From positions 972,649 through 1,036,648 of the forward strand of contig RPFO01000359.1 of NCBI GenBank assembly GCA_009746045.1: a DNA stretch of 64,000 nt. Reading direction: 5' to 3'. Every line of letters starts with the position of its first letter. The first letter of the stretch is position 1. Below are positions 1 through 18,700 of the stretch, one piece after another. Below the pieces are notes generated by a model, which was not told the DNA's origin, did not search any database, and worked only from the letters and a program-made list of their open reading frames with translations. The position numbers and the translations under genes are program-made. This stretch comes from Mesostigma viride (Eukaryota; Streptophyta; Mesostigmatophyceae; Mesostigmatales; Mesostigmataceae).

Positions 1-896
1 GCCGTGAGGCAGGACGTGTGGCGGGTGAAGGCGGGGATAGTGCCCCGGAGATGATGCCATGGTCCCGCGCAGCCTTTGAGGCGTTCCTTGCCGGGAAGTG
101 CTTGACGGTGAGAGACGCAAAGTCGAGGAAGGAGCTGTCGTCGAGGGAAGCAGAGGCGCCGGCTAGCAAGCGTGCCCGAATTGAGAGGACTGCCGGGGAG
201 GCAAGGGATGAGCTGGCGGGTGTTTTGGAGGAAATCAAGGGTTTCCTACACGTGCTGCCCACGCACGTCGTGAAGGAGCCGGATGTGAACAAGGTGAATG
301 CTGCGTTCTGGGACATGGGAAGGGTCATAGGCCTGGCAGAGGAGGTGCTGCAGGAGGAGGCGAAGAGAGGTGTGATGAAAGTGGGCGCGCGGGCTGATGG
401 CGGGGGGGGGGAAGGCGCGGCAGAAGACCCATCTGGGTTGGCGACGATGCAGGAGTCCCGCCGAGCACTCTTGGCGATGCTGCAAAAGAACGTGGCGAAG
501 CCGATGGCATATACTTTCGAGGGCTTGCAGGCACCGCACGCTCGCAAGCTGCTGGACATCTGGCTGACATTATTGGAGAAGCTGTTGCAGACGACGCAGG
601 AGGTGGAGGCCTCACAGGAGCCAGGTCAACGTGCCTGGGTGGCGGATCACATGCGGCAGTGGCGGGTGTCAGTGCGCCGACTGCTCCATAGCGTGCTCGT
701 GGCAGAAAAGGAGGAGGAATGGGGGCGGATTCGGAAGAAAGTCCCTGATATTGTGAAGACATTTGTGAGCACCGGCATAGGTCACCAACGGGGACACCGG
801 GGTGCCCAAGGGAGTGGGGAGCCATCGCACATGAGAGCTGGCGCCCCCCTGGAGGTCGGTGATGTCACGAACACAAAGGGGGGATGTAGTGGCTAG
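1..896 (+). CDS. Unrecognised protein, 5' partial
   Basis: An open frame runs from the left edge of the window to a TAG at 894-896, so the true start may lie outside. The in-window methionines near 50-60 are possible starts. The product is about 297 residues, rich in Ala, Glu, Arg and Lys, and mostly predicted helical (for example the stretch around codons 150-235 with repeated Leu-Leu spacing). It has a basic patch KRARIER near codon 55 and a low-complexity Gly tail. No catalytic motif, membrane segment or signal peptide is visible. It could be a gag-like or structural protein of a mobile element, because that type of helical, motif-poor product occurs in the DIRS elements further right, but I see no sequence match to them. 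Reality as a coding region is supported only by length and by GC-rich codon use. Confidence 0.4.
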   Translation, partial: REAGRVAGEGGDSAPEMMPWSRAAFEAFLAGKCLTVRDAKSRKELSSREAEAPASKRARIERTAGEARDELAGVLEEIKGFLHVLPTHVVKEPDVNKVNAAFWDMGRVIGLAEEVLQEEAKRGVMKVGARADGGGGEGAAEDPSGLATMQESRRALLAMLQKNVAKPMAYTFEGLQAPHARKLLDIWLTLLEKLLQTTQEVEASQEPGQRAWVADHMRQWRVSVRRLLHSVLVAEKEEEWGRIRKKVPDIVKTFVSTGIGHQRGHRGAQGSGEPSHMRAGAPLEVGDVTNTKGGCSG

Positions 897-1452
897 CAAG
901 CGCATTGGTGTGGCGGGCAAGACAAGACTACAAGCCTTGCGGGCAGCAACTCTGGACGCGGGCAGAGCTGGGGAGAGCGCCACTCGAAACTCATCAACCA
1001 GCTCAGCTCCACGACTGGCCCCAGCAAAGCGCCGAATTCGCGGCGGAGGCTTATCCAGAAACTTGGAGGCTGGTCGAAGAAGTGAATCGACTGCGTGCAG
1101 GCAAGTGTCCAGGTCTGGGATGTGCACGACTCGGGCCTCTCTGAAACGGCAGGCATGATAAAGTGGGCTCTTTCGAGCTGACTGGGGATCGGTTGGGGAA
1201 GGCACGGATATCCTTGGCGCGAATATTCTTGGAAGCGTATAGGATACTCGCTTCAGCCTTCAGGGCATATGTGTCTTGTGCAGTATCAGCAGCAAGGGTG
1301 ATCACAAAGGACGGCGGACAATATCTACATGCATGCAAGACGTGCTGTACTTTCACGTGCATTGCTAGTGACAGCGCTGACTGCTGAGACTAGGTCTACC
1401 AGACAGCTAGCTCTGTCTAGCTGTGAAGTTTAGGGGCAATGGGATGGGTGGG
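897..1452. other. No clear gene
   Basis: Several short frames are open on both strands between 859 and 1160, probably because the base composition is still GC-rich here as in the preceding frame. None shows a family motif. The region may be the 3' part of whatever element contains the first open frame. Confidence 0.4.
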
Positions 1453-1518
1453 GGTTGGGCTGGGCTGGGCTAGGCTGGGCTGGGCTGGGCTGGGCTGGCC
1501 TGGGCTGGGCTGGGCTGC
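1453..1518. repeat. GGGCT pentanucleotide microsatellite
   Basis: About twelve copies of a GGGCT/GGCTG unit with a few substitutions (one GGCTA, one GGCCT). Confidence 0.9.
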
Positions 1519-1741
1519 CCGGTGGCCTTTGGCCTTTGTCTTCATTGGCGAGATTGCATAATCGCCTGAGATGTCTTTATATATTCCATAAATGCAAACT
1601 TACTATCTTTTGGCGCATCATGATTTATCTCCATATCCTCGTGGTTTTCCGTCTTCATGGCACCCACCCACCCACCCACCCGCCCAGCACCACACACACA
1701 TGCGCACGCACTCTGATATTTCAAGCACCTATTCGCGCAAA

Positions 1742-1824
1742 TTTGGAGCTTGGTGGTGTTCGACTCTACTAGTTCCCATACTATGGGAACTAGTAGAGTC
1801 GAACACTGGTCACCAAGCTCCAAA
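1742..1824. repeat. Hairpin (inverted repeat of about 39 bp)
   Basis: Left arm 1742-1780 and right arm 1781-1824 are complementary with almost no loop, apart from a four-base insertion in the right arm. The core reads TTCGACTCTACTAGTTCCCA and its complement. It may be a tiny foldback transposon or the ends of a deleted element. Confidence 0.8.
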
Positions 1825-2384
1825 AGTATATCTACCTATGCACCGGCATGGACGTTTTAGCAAGTTGAGCTTTGTACAGCTCCTAGTTGCTACATATATA
1901 TTTTTTACATATATATTCGTAGTATAGAGCTTTGACATGGCTCTGTATATAGGTTTATAGCTGGGCGTTTGCTTTGGTTTGAGTGATTTCACTCTGCTGT
2001 AAGTAATTATATTTTTAATATATATTTGGGGGATTAAGAAGGTGACCATGATTTTCATATTGACACATTCCAAACAGTGTAAAAAAAATGTTGGCGAATC
2101 TCATCCAAGTATAAAAGATTTGGAGTTGTGACCGCTTCCGAATCCGAATAACGTACGGCATGTAATGGCCGAGTAGTGAGTTACTTGGTTGACAACCGGC
2201 CCCATCGAATTCCTGATTCCAAACTCTACTACTCTGATTTCGAATAAGATCCACATGGCGCCCGGATGTAGCACTGGGTCAGTAAGTGCAACCTGGCTAG
2301 CGTTGCTGTGGCTGCATTACTTTAGGAGAATCAAACCCATGCATGCAATAATTTGTGGTGGTGGAGCAACCCCGCCCTATACCC
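1825..2384. other. AT-rich, no gene seen
   Basis: AT-rich sequence with short runs of TATATAT and no coding signal. Confidence 0.5.
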
Positions 2385-2800
2385 CGGATCGTCAAGCGTG
2401 ACCTCTTCAAGGTCGTCATACTGACGATCCTGACCTACGGCGCAGAGACCTGGACACTGACGCAGGAGCTGGAGCAACGACTCGCGACGGCAACGTCACC
2501 AAGATGCTAGCTGCGCAAGGCCCTTTGGTTTGCACATGAGTAATGAGGATTTGTACGCTGATTTGCCATATGTTTCCTACATTCTTAGGCACAGGCCCCT
2601 GGGCCTAGCCGGGCACCTGGCCCGCACAGATCAGGTAGACACATCAGATAGACTAGCTGGCACCAAGCCCGCCCAGCCTTGACGATATGTTCTCACCTGG
2701 CGTGCCCCAGGCCGCGCCTGGCAGGGCCGCCACCCACGGACTTTTCGTGATAGACTCGGCATGGACACGTGCTACTACACTAGACGTGACGGGCTCACCC
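2385..2800 (+). pseudogene. Remnant of a non-LTR (LINE) retrotransposon, C-terminal part of the reverse transcriptase ORF
   Basis: Translation from 2385 gives a segment with LTYGAETWTL followed by an E-x-RL pattern. This is the typical thumb/C-terminal signature (YGAETW) of LINE reverse transcriptases. Around 2609-2790 a second block reads AGHLART and, after a stop, a GR-x-PRTFRDRLGMD-like block. These are the usual W/AGH-x-xR and GRP-x-xRF-x-D motifs near the ORF2 end. Stops (for example near 2507 and 2681) and frame breaks between the blocks show it is dead and 5' truncated. Confidence 0.75.
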
Positions 2801-3837
2801 CCGGGCAGCCTCCTGGTTTGTCTGTAATATGGAGGCAGATGGTACGCAAGGATGGCAAGTAGTGATGAAGGAGACCACCCCCAAGTCTGTGGGGGCTCCG
2901 CGTGTGACCGCGTATATATGGCATTCATAGCAATTCGGGCCGCGGTGCCCACAACCCTGTAACTAGGACTTAGATAGCTTACACCATCCATTCCATCCCA
3001 TGTTCCCCTCCCACTGAGGACTTATGCTCACGTGACGCAGTCACATGTCTATTTGTTAATTAATTAATTAATGCAATAATTTTAAATTATTAAGTACTAT
3101 GCTGATCTCATTAGATTTATCATGTATGCATGCAATAGGTGCATGATTGAGGCCGGGGGGGGATCGCGCGGACATGCAGCAGCATGCAACAGCGCCAACT
3201 AATCTTATCAGTCGGGGAATATCGTGGCATGCAAGGGGATGTGAATGGAAATTTATGGGGAACTCAATTAATGATCACACTGTCTCTCTGCCAAGATGGA
3301 GCCGGCATGTACGCATGCATGCACATATTCATAGGCATGGTGTGCTACTTTGAGCATAATGAAACGCATAAATAACACATAGTTGCAGTATAACATTTCC
3401 TGGTGGTTTTTGAATATTTATATTGATCGATAGAAAAATGCGTATATGGTAGGCATATCCACACATCTTAGGTGAAAAGCATGGAGCTTCGACCACATCA
3501 TGTGTGCATCAGACAGATTAACCAAGTTGTCTACACACACAGGTTGAAATTGGAATGAATCACTACGAATCTGCGCAATGATCAATTAATGTCATGGAGT
3601 AGCTCTAGTAAAGAGCGCACATAGAGAGTGCAGCTGAGCACAGTCTGTCATGCACACACAGGCCTGAGTGTGCCAAGTGCCCAGCAGGGGTGATCTCGCA
3701 CAGCGCAGTATGCACACTGCACAATTTATTCAGAAAACACCCCCGTGCAATGTAAAAAAAAAACAAATCTAGTCTGGCAAACAATCTTTTCTGATATCGA
3801 GTGTCGTTCCGAGCTAATTAAGGCACCCTGTCCATGC
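2801..3837. other. Intergenic, no gene seen
   Basis: AT-rich sequence with TTAATTAA repeats near 3055-3080 and many CATGCATG words. It lies 3' of the minus-strand secreted-protein gene and should hold its 3' UTR, but no clear polyadenylation signal stands out. Confidence 0.4.
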
Positions 3838-11156
<7,319 letters not shown>

Positions 11157-14100
11157 GGCGGTTGCCTGCAGAGGACACCACGGGGGGAAGACGAGAAGAG
11201 AAAAATGGCAATGGACCAGCAGGGGAATAGCATGCAAGAGGAAACTCGCAGGGATAAGCAGAGAAACCGAGCAGAGGATCGGTCGTCAAACAGGCCGACT
11301 CTTTAATTAAGGACTACAAGCAGATGGGGAACTCGTGTATGCAGTAACAGTAATAGCTCTGAGAAGTAGCATCGCTTGGACCACTTTTAAGATCCAAAGG
11401 ACCAGGATCTTGCAAGGAGGATTCCGCCCAGGTGAGAAGCCCAGCATAACTAGAATTACTGGCGAGGGAAGACCCGCATGTGGTTAGAAAGATCACGTTT
11501 AACAGACTCTGCTGGCATAAGCCTGGCTGTCACTCGGATGATGCAAAAGACGCGAAATTATCTGGAACGGTCGCTAGAATCGTGCCCAGATTTTGCCGTA
11601 CTTGTGGAGAAGTAATACTAGAATAAGTCAGAAAAACGCAACGCTGATTCAACAGAAAGAAAGGAGAACATTACAAAGGGGCAGCTTTCGATATGCATGG
11701 GAAGGCCGTTACTGAAAAAAACAGGCAGGCAAATTTACCATTGTCGGATACTAGGCAAACTCGTCTAAGCAACAGAATGGCAACAGAATGGCTTACCTGA
11801 TGCAGTCCGGAAATATGCAGAGAACAGGTGTATCCACGCGAATGAGCAAGGGGGTGAGGATCGAGGACAAGCTTGCGTACTTGAGTTTCCCAGAAGGTGA
11901 GGCGATGTCTTTTGTAGGCAAGGGCGTTCGCGTTGGCGACGTACTCGCGCGATCGTTCCTGCGCCTGTGGCGTCTGCCGACATGACGGCTATTTCATGCA
12001 TTGTGGCAGGCCGAGGGTGCCGTGTAATGTTTGTTTTTTAGCCTTTCGCAATCTCGTTTCGTGAGCTACCAAGGACAGGATATTGAAAGTGTTCAGACCA
12101 AGACGCTCTTGTAAGTTTTGGATAAGGAGCCATCAAACCAAGACAGTAGATACCCCTTTCCTTTACAGCTGTCAAACGGCGCGATTTGAAACGACGATCA
12201 TGAGCGTGTTCAACTGAGTACCCGCGGCGCATGTTCTAGTTCCATCGACAACAACAGAGCCTGGCAAAAAAGCTCACGGGCGGCCAACGATGTCTTGGCA
12301 CTGATTTAGCCTGACGCATAACGGCCACGGGCCGATCACTAATAATTAATGAATAACGGCCACGGGTCGATTCAGTTGAAAATGGAATAGCATGCGCGCG
12401 TGCAGTTACCCACGCCATGTCGGGCAGTAGACCGCGTCGAGTCACACGTGCACGTACAGGCATTATGCTAATATTTATCGAGCATGATCGTGGCCAATGG
12501 CCGGTGGCCACGGTGCAGTTAGCTGGTGTGACCAGCTGGTGCCTTATACTGGATCGTGGATGCAAGTGCAGTTAGCCACTTAGCTGGTGCCAAGCTCGTG
12601 ATGCACGTGAGGCTGTACGCCTGTACCGTGTTATACTGTACGCCTGTACCGTGTTTTTTTTTTTTTGAGACTATGTGCACATGTCAGTTGGCTAAGCTTA
12701 GCCGCCTAGCGGCTAAGCTTAGGTAAGGTTTACGAAAATTTTCAAACTTTTCATTAAAATTATATTAAAATATTTAAGCGCGACGCACAGCGTCTCCACA
12801 GACATTTTTCTACCTACAAAAGTCATACAATGTTAATCATGATTCTGGCGCTGTCACAAGGTCCGGCCGGCGACTTGCGCCGGAAATGCGCGGACTACAC
12901 AAAGTAATTTGGCACACGGCCACGTCCAGGCTGTTTGGGATCATAAAAAGACTTTCCTCACGTGACTTAGTGTTTTCCTGTTGACATCATGCCCATTTAA
13001 TATTAATGCTGCTGTTACCCTGCTCATGACCATGCCCTGAATTCCATTCTTTGGTGACTTAGTGTTTTCTTGTTTAGGGGCTGGCATGCATGCGTTGCCG
13101 TTGACATGCCATGGATGAAAAACGCCAAGAAGAGTATATGGCCCCGCTGCCACCAAAAAGCACCTGGTTGATCAACCAAGGGGATAGCCTGCACAGTGAG
13201 ACACAAACACAGCAGACCCAGCAAAGCAAAATTCAGGTTGTAAGCGAGTGGAGATTACTTTTGACATGCTTGATGAAGAAATATATAACACACCTTCTAT
13301 TGTCACACCTTCTATAAACAAATAGTTGATTGATCACCTTATACACCACGTAAACATGCTAGCAGACGCGCTCTTCAGTCCAGTGAAAATCCACGTGCGA
13401 AGCAAGTCAGCTTACGCAGAAAGCACCATGAATGTAAATGACGCCCCAAACCCGTGACCAGGCAAGCATCCAGAGGGGCTTTCCAAGAAAAAAGCATCAC
13501 AGATCCTTGGGCAACCGAACGGACGTTAACGGACATTCGAAGGACCATGAAGATGGCGTCCTGCACGGCTAAGAAAATAAAACGCAACGCTACGCTATGT
13601 CTTTGCTGCGACTAGGTGGATTCGGTGAAAAGGAAAGAACGCAACCATGAAAATGCATCAGAAAGAGAGCAGGTAGTACCCCGGTAGGTAGTACGCCTCA
13701 CCATCGGCATCGCCAGTTACGTCCCGTGGCAAAAAATCCAGCGTTCTTTCCAATATGATGACACCAGAAACTCGTCGGCCCCACCCCACGCCTTCCACGA
13801 ACAGCAAACTGATTTTACTAGGCACCCAGTACGTAAAGCAATTAAGCATGATACTACAATACCTAAATCTACAACGACATTCCATTTCCAGGTCGCCATA
13901 GCGACGCGGAACTCTCCCACGCAGGTATCACTCCGTTGACGCACCTCCAGTTCAGAAAATTTCGTACTTGCTCTTCAAACATAAAATTTTGACGTATAAA
14001 ACCATGGCTGCGCATTCCCCATCCCAATTTTCTAGCGTACGTTTCCTGCCATCGCCACTGCCAGCAAATTGCTCGCGGCGCACGTCACTTTGTTTTTCGT

Positions 14101-15415
14101 CCGGCGGCGTGGCCTGCGGCTGCGTCGTTTCGGTGGTCTTATCGACTGATTTCGGGTCGTTTCCGTTGGATTTGTGACCGTTGGGGCCGAAGGCCGTTTG
14201 TTTTCCGTAGTTTGCTTGTTTTGTATTGGTTGTTTGGTGATTTAGTATTTGTACGGACGACCCGAGCCGCTAACTTAGCGGGTTTATCGCGTCCGTTGGA
14301 TCCATCATCGGACGCTCCAGATTGTCGGCGGCTAACGTTTTAACTTTTTTCATTTTGCCTTCGTATATCAGCTGTTGTATGACTTGTATCGTCTCATCCG
14401 AGTGCCGATTGCCGAAGGATTGAAGGCAGCCGTCGCGCTGCCACGTGTCGAACGACCATCGTGGACTGCATGGTGCTGTGGTAGCCTGGTAGGCTGTGGA
14501 CAGTCGTCGTGTGCAGCGCGCCGCCGGCGCCGGCAAAACAAAATAAAATAAAATAAAATAAATAAAGTTTTTTTAAAAAAGTTTATTATCATTTCAGCCT
14601 CACATCTTTGTACGGTATATATACGGACGTCATGCAACTCCATCATCTTCCAAAAGATGCATGTGTTGCGCCGTACCTTATGGTCGTCAAGCCGTCCAAA
14701 TTCCACAGTAAAGAGGCAGGTAGTGAAGTCTGAGACGGCAACTTATAGATATTCCAATTGGTTAATAAAAAATACCGGAAAAAAGTCTGAAGACGGCAAC
14801 TGAGGACGGCAACTAGTTCAAACTCCACCGCACGATTCAAAGCTAGGGGAGGTTGGCTCACTTGGCTGACCGCCGGGCCGTTGGCCGTTGCTCGATGGGG
14901 TGCATTTTCGAAAACGTGGCCCGATGGCCGTTGGGTGAACATCGTCTCACTCAAAAGTCTCAACGTCATGATTCCCGGCTTGATCCCGAAGATCTCCAGT
15001 CCCCGTTAATTCACCGCTCGCGCGCGGACTGCCTCTCGAGTCTCGAGTCTGCAGCACACGATTTCCTCAGATGATTTTCCAATTTCCGCGTCATAACTTA
15101 TAAGCGAAAAGCCTAATTCCCTGTCAAATGTCGCTGCTAATAACGTCAGTTGGACCACACCTCGGCACTCGGCAGGCTTTGTCAATTGACAATCAGATGG
15201 GAAAGCGTTTAGGCTCGCGTAATACCTGGATTAGTTTAATATTATCATACATTGTCGGCGTCCACTAGAACACTAAGCTGCCCGCCTGCAAGTTTGTTCC
15301 CGACTCTACTAGTCGAGTTCGTCTGATAATTCGTTCATAAAACACACCCCGGCACTGCAGGACCTTACAGCCAGAACATACATAAGCTCGGGAAGCGTCA
15401 TTGTTGGAGTTCGAA
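11157..15415. other. Divergent intergenic region between the two host genes
   Basis: No convincing exon on either strand. Small structures are a perfect palindrome at about 12692-12722 (GCTAAGCTTAG arms around GCCTAG), a duplicated CTGTACGCCTGTACCGTG near 12611 and 12635, a poly-T run at 12652-12666 and an AAAAT microsatellite at 14538-14562. Promoters of both genes should lie here, but no TATA box can be assigned with confidence. Confidence 0.5.
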
Positions 15416-15718
15416 ATGGCAGATATGCTCACCGCGGGGTGGCGGGGTGCCATATTGCAACTATCCCAGGACACCGCCACCACCCAATCGTTCACTGTCG
15501 ACGTCTTGCGGGCAGCCAGCACGCAATCAGAGTCGGACCTGCCGGTTACCATGGGAAAAAATGACATCGATGATGACGGCAAACGTTCTTGCCGACAGAT
15601 GGAACGGATTTCTCATGTTTCTAATATCTCAGCTCAGTCTATGCAGCTAGACAGTACACCGGACCTGCTCATTTCGGTAACAGGACATACGAAGCAGCTT
15701 GCTAATTCAGGAGTAACG
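15416..15718 (+). CDS. TRPM-like exon 1
   Basis: ATG 15416 is the first methionine after an in-frame stop at 15383, so it is the chosen start. The exon ends with PDLLISVTG, the first strand and turn of the SLOG fold, followed by donor GTAAGC. The preceding 80 residues are Ser/Thr/Asp-rich and not recognisable. An upstream non-coding or coding exon cannot be excluded. Confidence 0.7.
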
Positions 15719-18700
15719 GTAAGCAAGTACTGCCTTCGTCTGCCAAATTTTGTTTCATTTGTTTTATTTGTGCTGCAACGAATTCCTTATGTCTGTCTAT
15801 AGCCCCATGCTTCTCTTAGAATTTTTTGGTTATCTAAGAAGTGCCGTACGCATCTGCCGCATTCCTGCGTTTGAGTTGTACCCAGCTAAAAGCAGCGCCT
15901 CTGCTGCTCTCCGTGCTTGCCAATGCCTCATGTCTGTGCCTGGCCGGGAGTGCAGGAAACGCTCACCAAGGGCCTCGTCGCGGCCGCTAAGAACACGAAG
16001 GCTTTGGTCGTGACCGGGTGAGTGTGGACCTTAGTATCTTCAACCCCGGATGATGCTCTTCTTACCATCTTAACATTTTGAGTTCCGCTGTCAGACGATT
16101 TTTTCCATTGATTCATGTAACCACTAAGGTTATGGTGGTTGCAAGCACTCCATATATGTATATTCCCTTTCCTTCCAATCCCTCCTCAACCGCCACAAAC
16201 TCCCTTTGTAACCAACGTAACGGGTAACTATATTGCCGCCCCTTCGGCGGTACGGCTCAGTTATGAAGCGGTGAGTTGTTGAGTTGAGTTGAGTTTATTC
16301 CCGCGCCGGTGGTCCGACAGGGTTATTAATAGTGGATCCATAGGCTGGTCCGGCCTTATGGGGGTGGCAAACAAGATGATCTTTCTTGACCCAAGTGTGA
16401 GTTCGTACGGCTAGTACGGCAGGACGCCGAACCTCGGTGTATTGCCGTATTGCGTATTATACGCCAACAGCTCAAAAGCTCAATAAGGGCATTTTCGAGC
16501 CGCTATTCATGCTGGCAAATCTCGCGTCATATTCTAAGGTGTTTATCCCATGGGTGTGCCTCTCAAACACGCTAACTAATGCCTCAATCTTGACGTGGCG
16601 TAAATGCAATGCGCGCAGCCTTTGAAACTCACTTGGTTGTCTCAGACTGTGTATGAAGTGCAATTCTCATCCACTGAATGCTATGTAGATTGCTAATTAA
16701 ACTAATTCCTTATGACAACCATTGATTAATTGATAGCTCTACGATATCTTTAATATTGACCCAAAAACTTCATACAGTATACAATAAACACGTGAACAGG
16801 ATAACAAATAACTGATCAAATCGCAGATTAGTTATGTATACCTTCCTTGCCGGAGCTAGCCGCCTGCCTCCCTGATGGACGTAGCTGCGAGCCTTTCCTG
16901 ACCATCGTCACTAGAGTTAATCATGTCAGCAGTAACTTGACTCATCAATCCGCGTACAAATGTACGGACATATTTCCCGCCTAGCAATGTTCAGTTATCA
17001 CATGCACGCCAACCGACCTGGTCGCTGATCAAAACGAGGCTGCTGCACCGAGCAGAAGGTCCAGACATATCTGCACACGTCCAGACGTTGCCTGGCCGAG
17101 CAGATAAGCTTTGTGAGACCTATGGATCATGCCTGCAACATGGCAGTTCAAAATGTCAAGCCATGCTCTCATACCAGTCAGTTTTCTGCTCCTCCATGGC
17201 CACGGACGTCAATTCATATTTCTAATAATGCAAGTCGGTCTCGTTTTGCCATGGTTTACCAACACCGTGAACTGGCAGAGATGACAAGCGGGACCAACCG
17301 TTGGCCCCTACTCCTCGAGTACGGTTAACTGTAGGCTGCGTACCTGCCTAGATGAGCTACGCCGAAACTTTTCGCCAAAACTTGTTCTGGCGCCGAATTC
17401 CGGAGCTGCTTGCCGTATGATACGATGAATGTGTATTATGCTGCGTATTTGTGTTGAGAACGTATTTTTGGTACAGTCATACCCGCGTTAAGTTACGATT
17501 CTTAAGGTTACGTTCCCGCGTTAAGTTACGACGCCGAAGTTTGGGCGGCGACGGTAACTTAAGCCTGGGTGCCACCGTAACTTAACCCGGGTATGGCCCA
17601 ATTTGAAGGCGTAACCTGGGCGTAAGGCCACTTTTGACCGCGAAAATGGACAAGTCCGGACGAAGGAACCCGCCAACTGTGATGGTTTTGCAATGTGACG
17701 TTTCAGCGGCAAAGTACGACTGATCTCAACTGATAAAAATCCTTTTAGCCAGGTGCATGCAGGTTGCATGCCCGCAATGAGGCAAGTCACATCACACTAG
17801 TGTACTACCGTCATGCCGAAAGCACAGAAGGGCAAAGACAAGGAAAATGAGGCCGGGGACAATGTCCATGATAAATGGAAGGCGCTGTTAACCACGGGTT
17901 GTCCCGTTCCCTGACAAGGACGCATGCCTCGCCGTCAGCTGCAGCGTTATTATTGTTGGTTATGGACAAGCAGGCCATTGACAGTGAAGGACGCTTCAGT
18001 CCCTCACCACTGTCCCCATTGTTTTGCCACAAGCAAATGTGAGGCCGGCTGGAAATAGGGATCCGCTACCGAGTCCTCTCGGTTTAGGGGTTGAATGACA
18101 CGGTAGTTTTGGTAAAAAACGCAGGCACTGTGTGGCTACACCCGGCGTATACCTCACCGCCGGCCTTGACCAAAATACACCGTCCGCATTAGTAGTTTTA
18201 TATAAATAATTAGCTTCTGTAAAATGTTCTGGCTGAAAACCATAAAACAAACAAAAGAAAATTAATTAATTAACTCCGGGGGCTGAGGACTGGACTAAAC
18301 AAACAAACAAACAAAATTAAATTAATTAACTCCTGTGGGCTCTGGGTATCACTGACCTCCACTGACTCTAGCCTATGGCCGCCGAAGGGGGGCCGCCGGG
18401 CCGGATTGCCGGCCGAATTGGGGACGGCGTGTACGATATCTACCAAACAAACATAAGAAATTTATTAATTAAATAAGTACCCATGTGCCTTGAACGGCTG
18501 CAGGACAAACAAACAAACAAAAGGTTTTGATTGAATAATATAGAACCCGGGACTCTAACTGGCTCCCAACAAACAATCCAGGGTTATTCATAATGCAAAT
18601 ACGGCAAAAATTGACCCCTAATAACAAACTACTAATGCGGACGGTGTATCTAGCCTGAAAAATGGACTTTCGGCGACTTTGATGCTGCAGCTGGATCGGG

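Noticed and set aside
859-1158. Short overlapping frames after the first open frame
   Set aside because: No motif or splice evidence; open by GC-rich composition.
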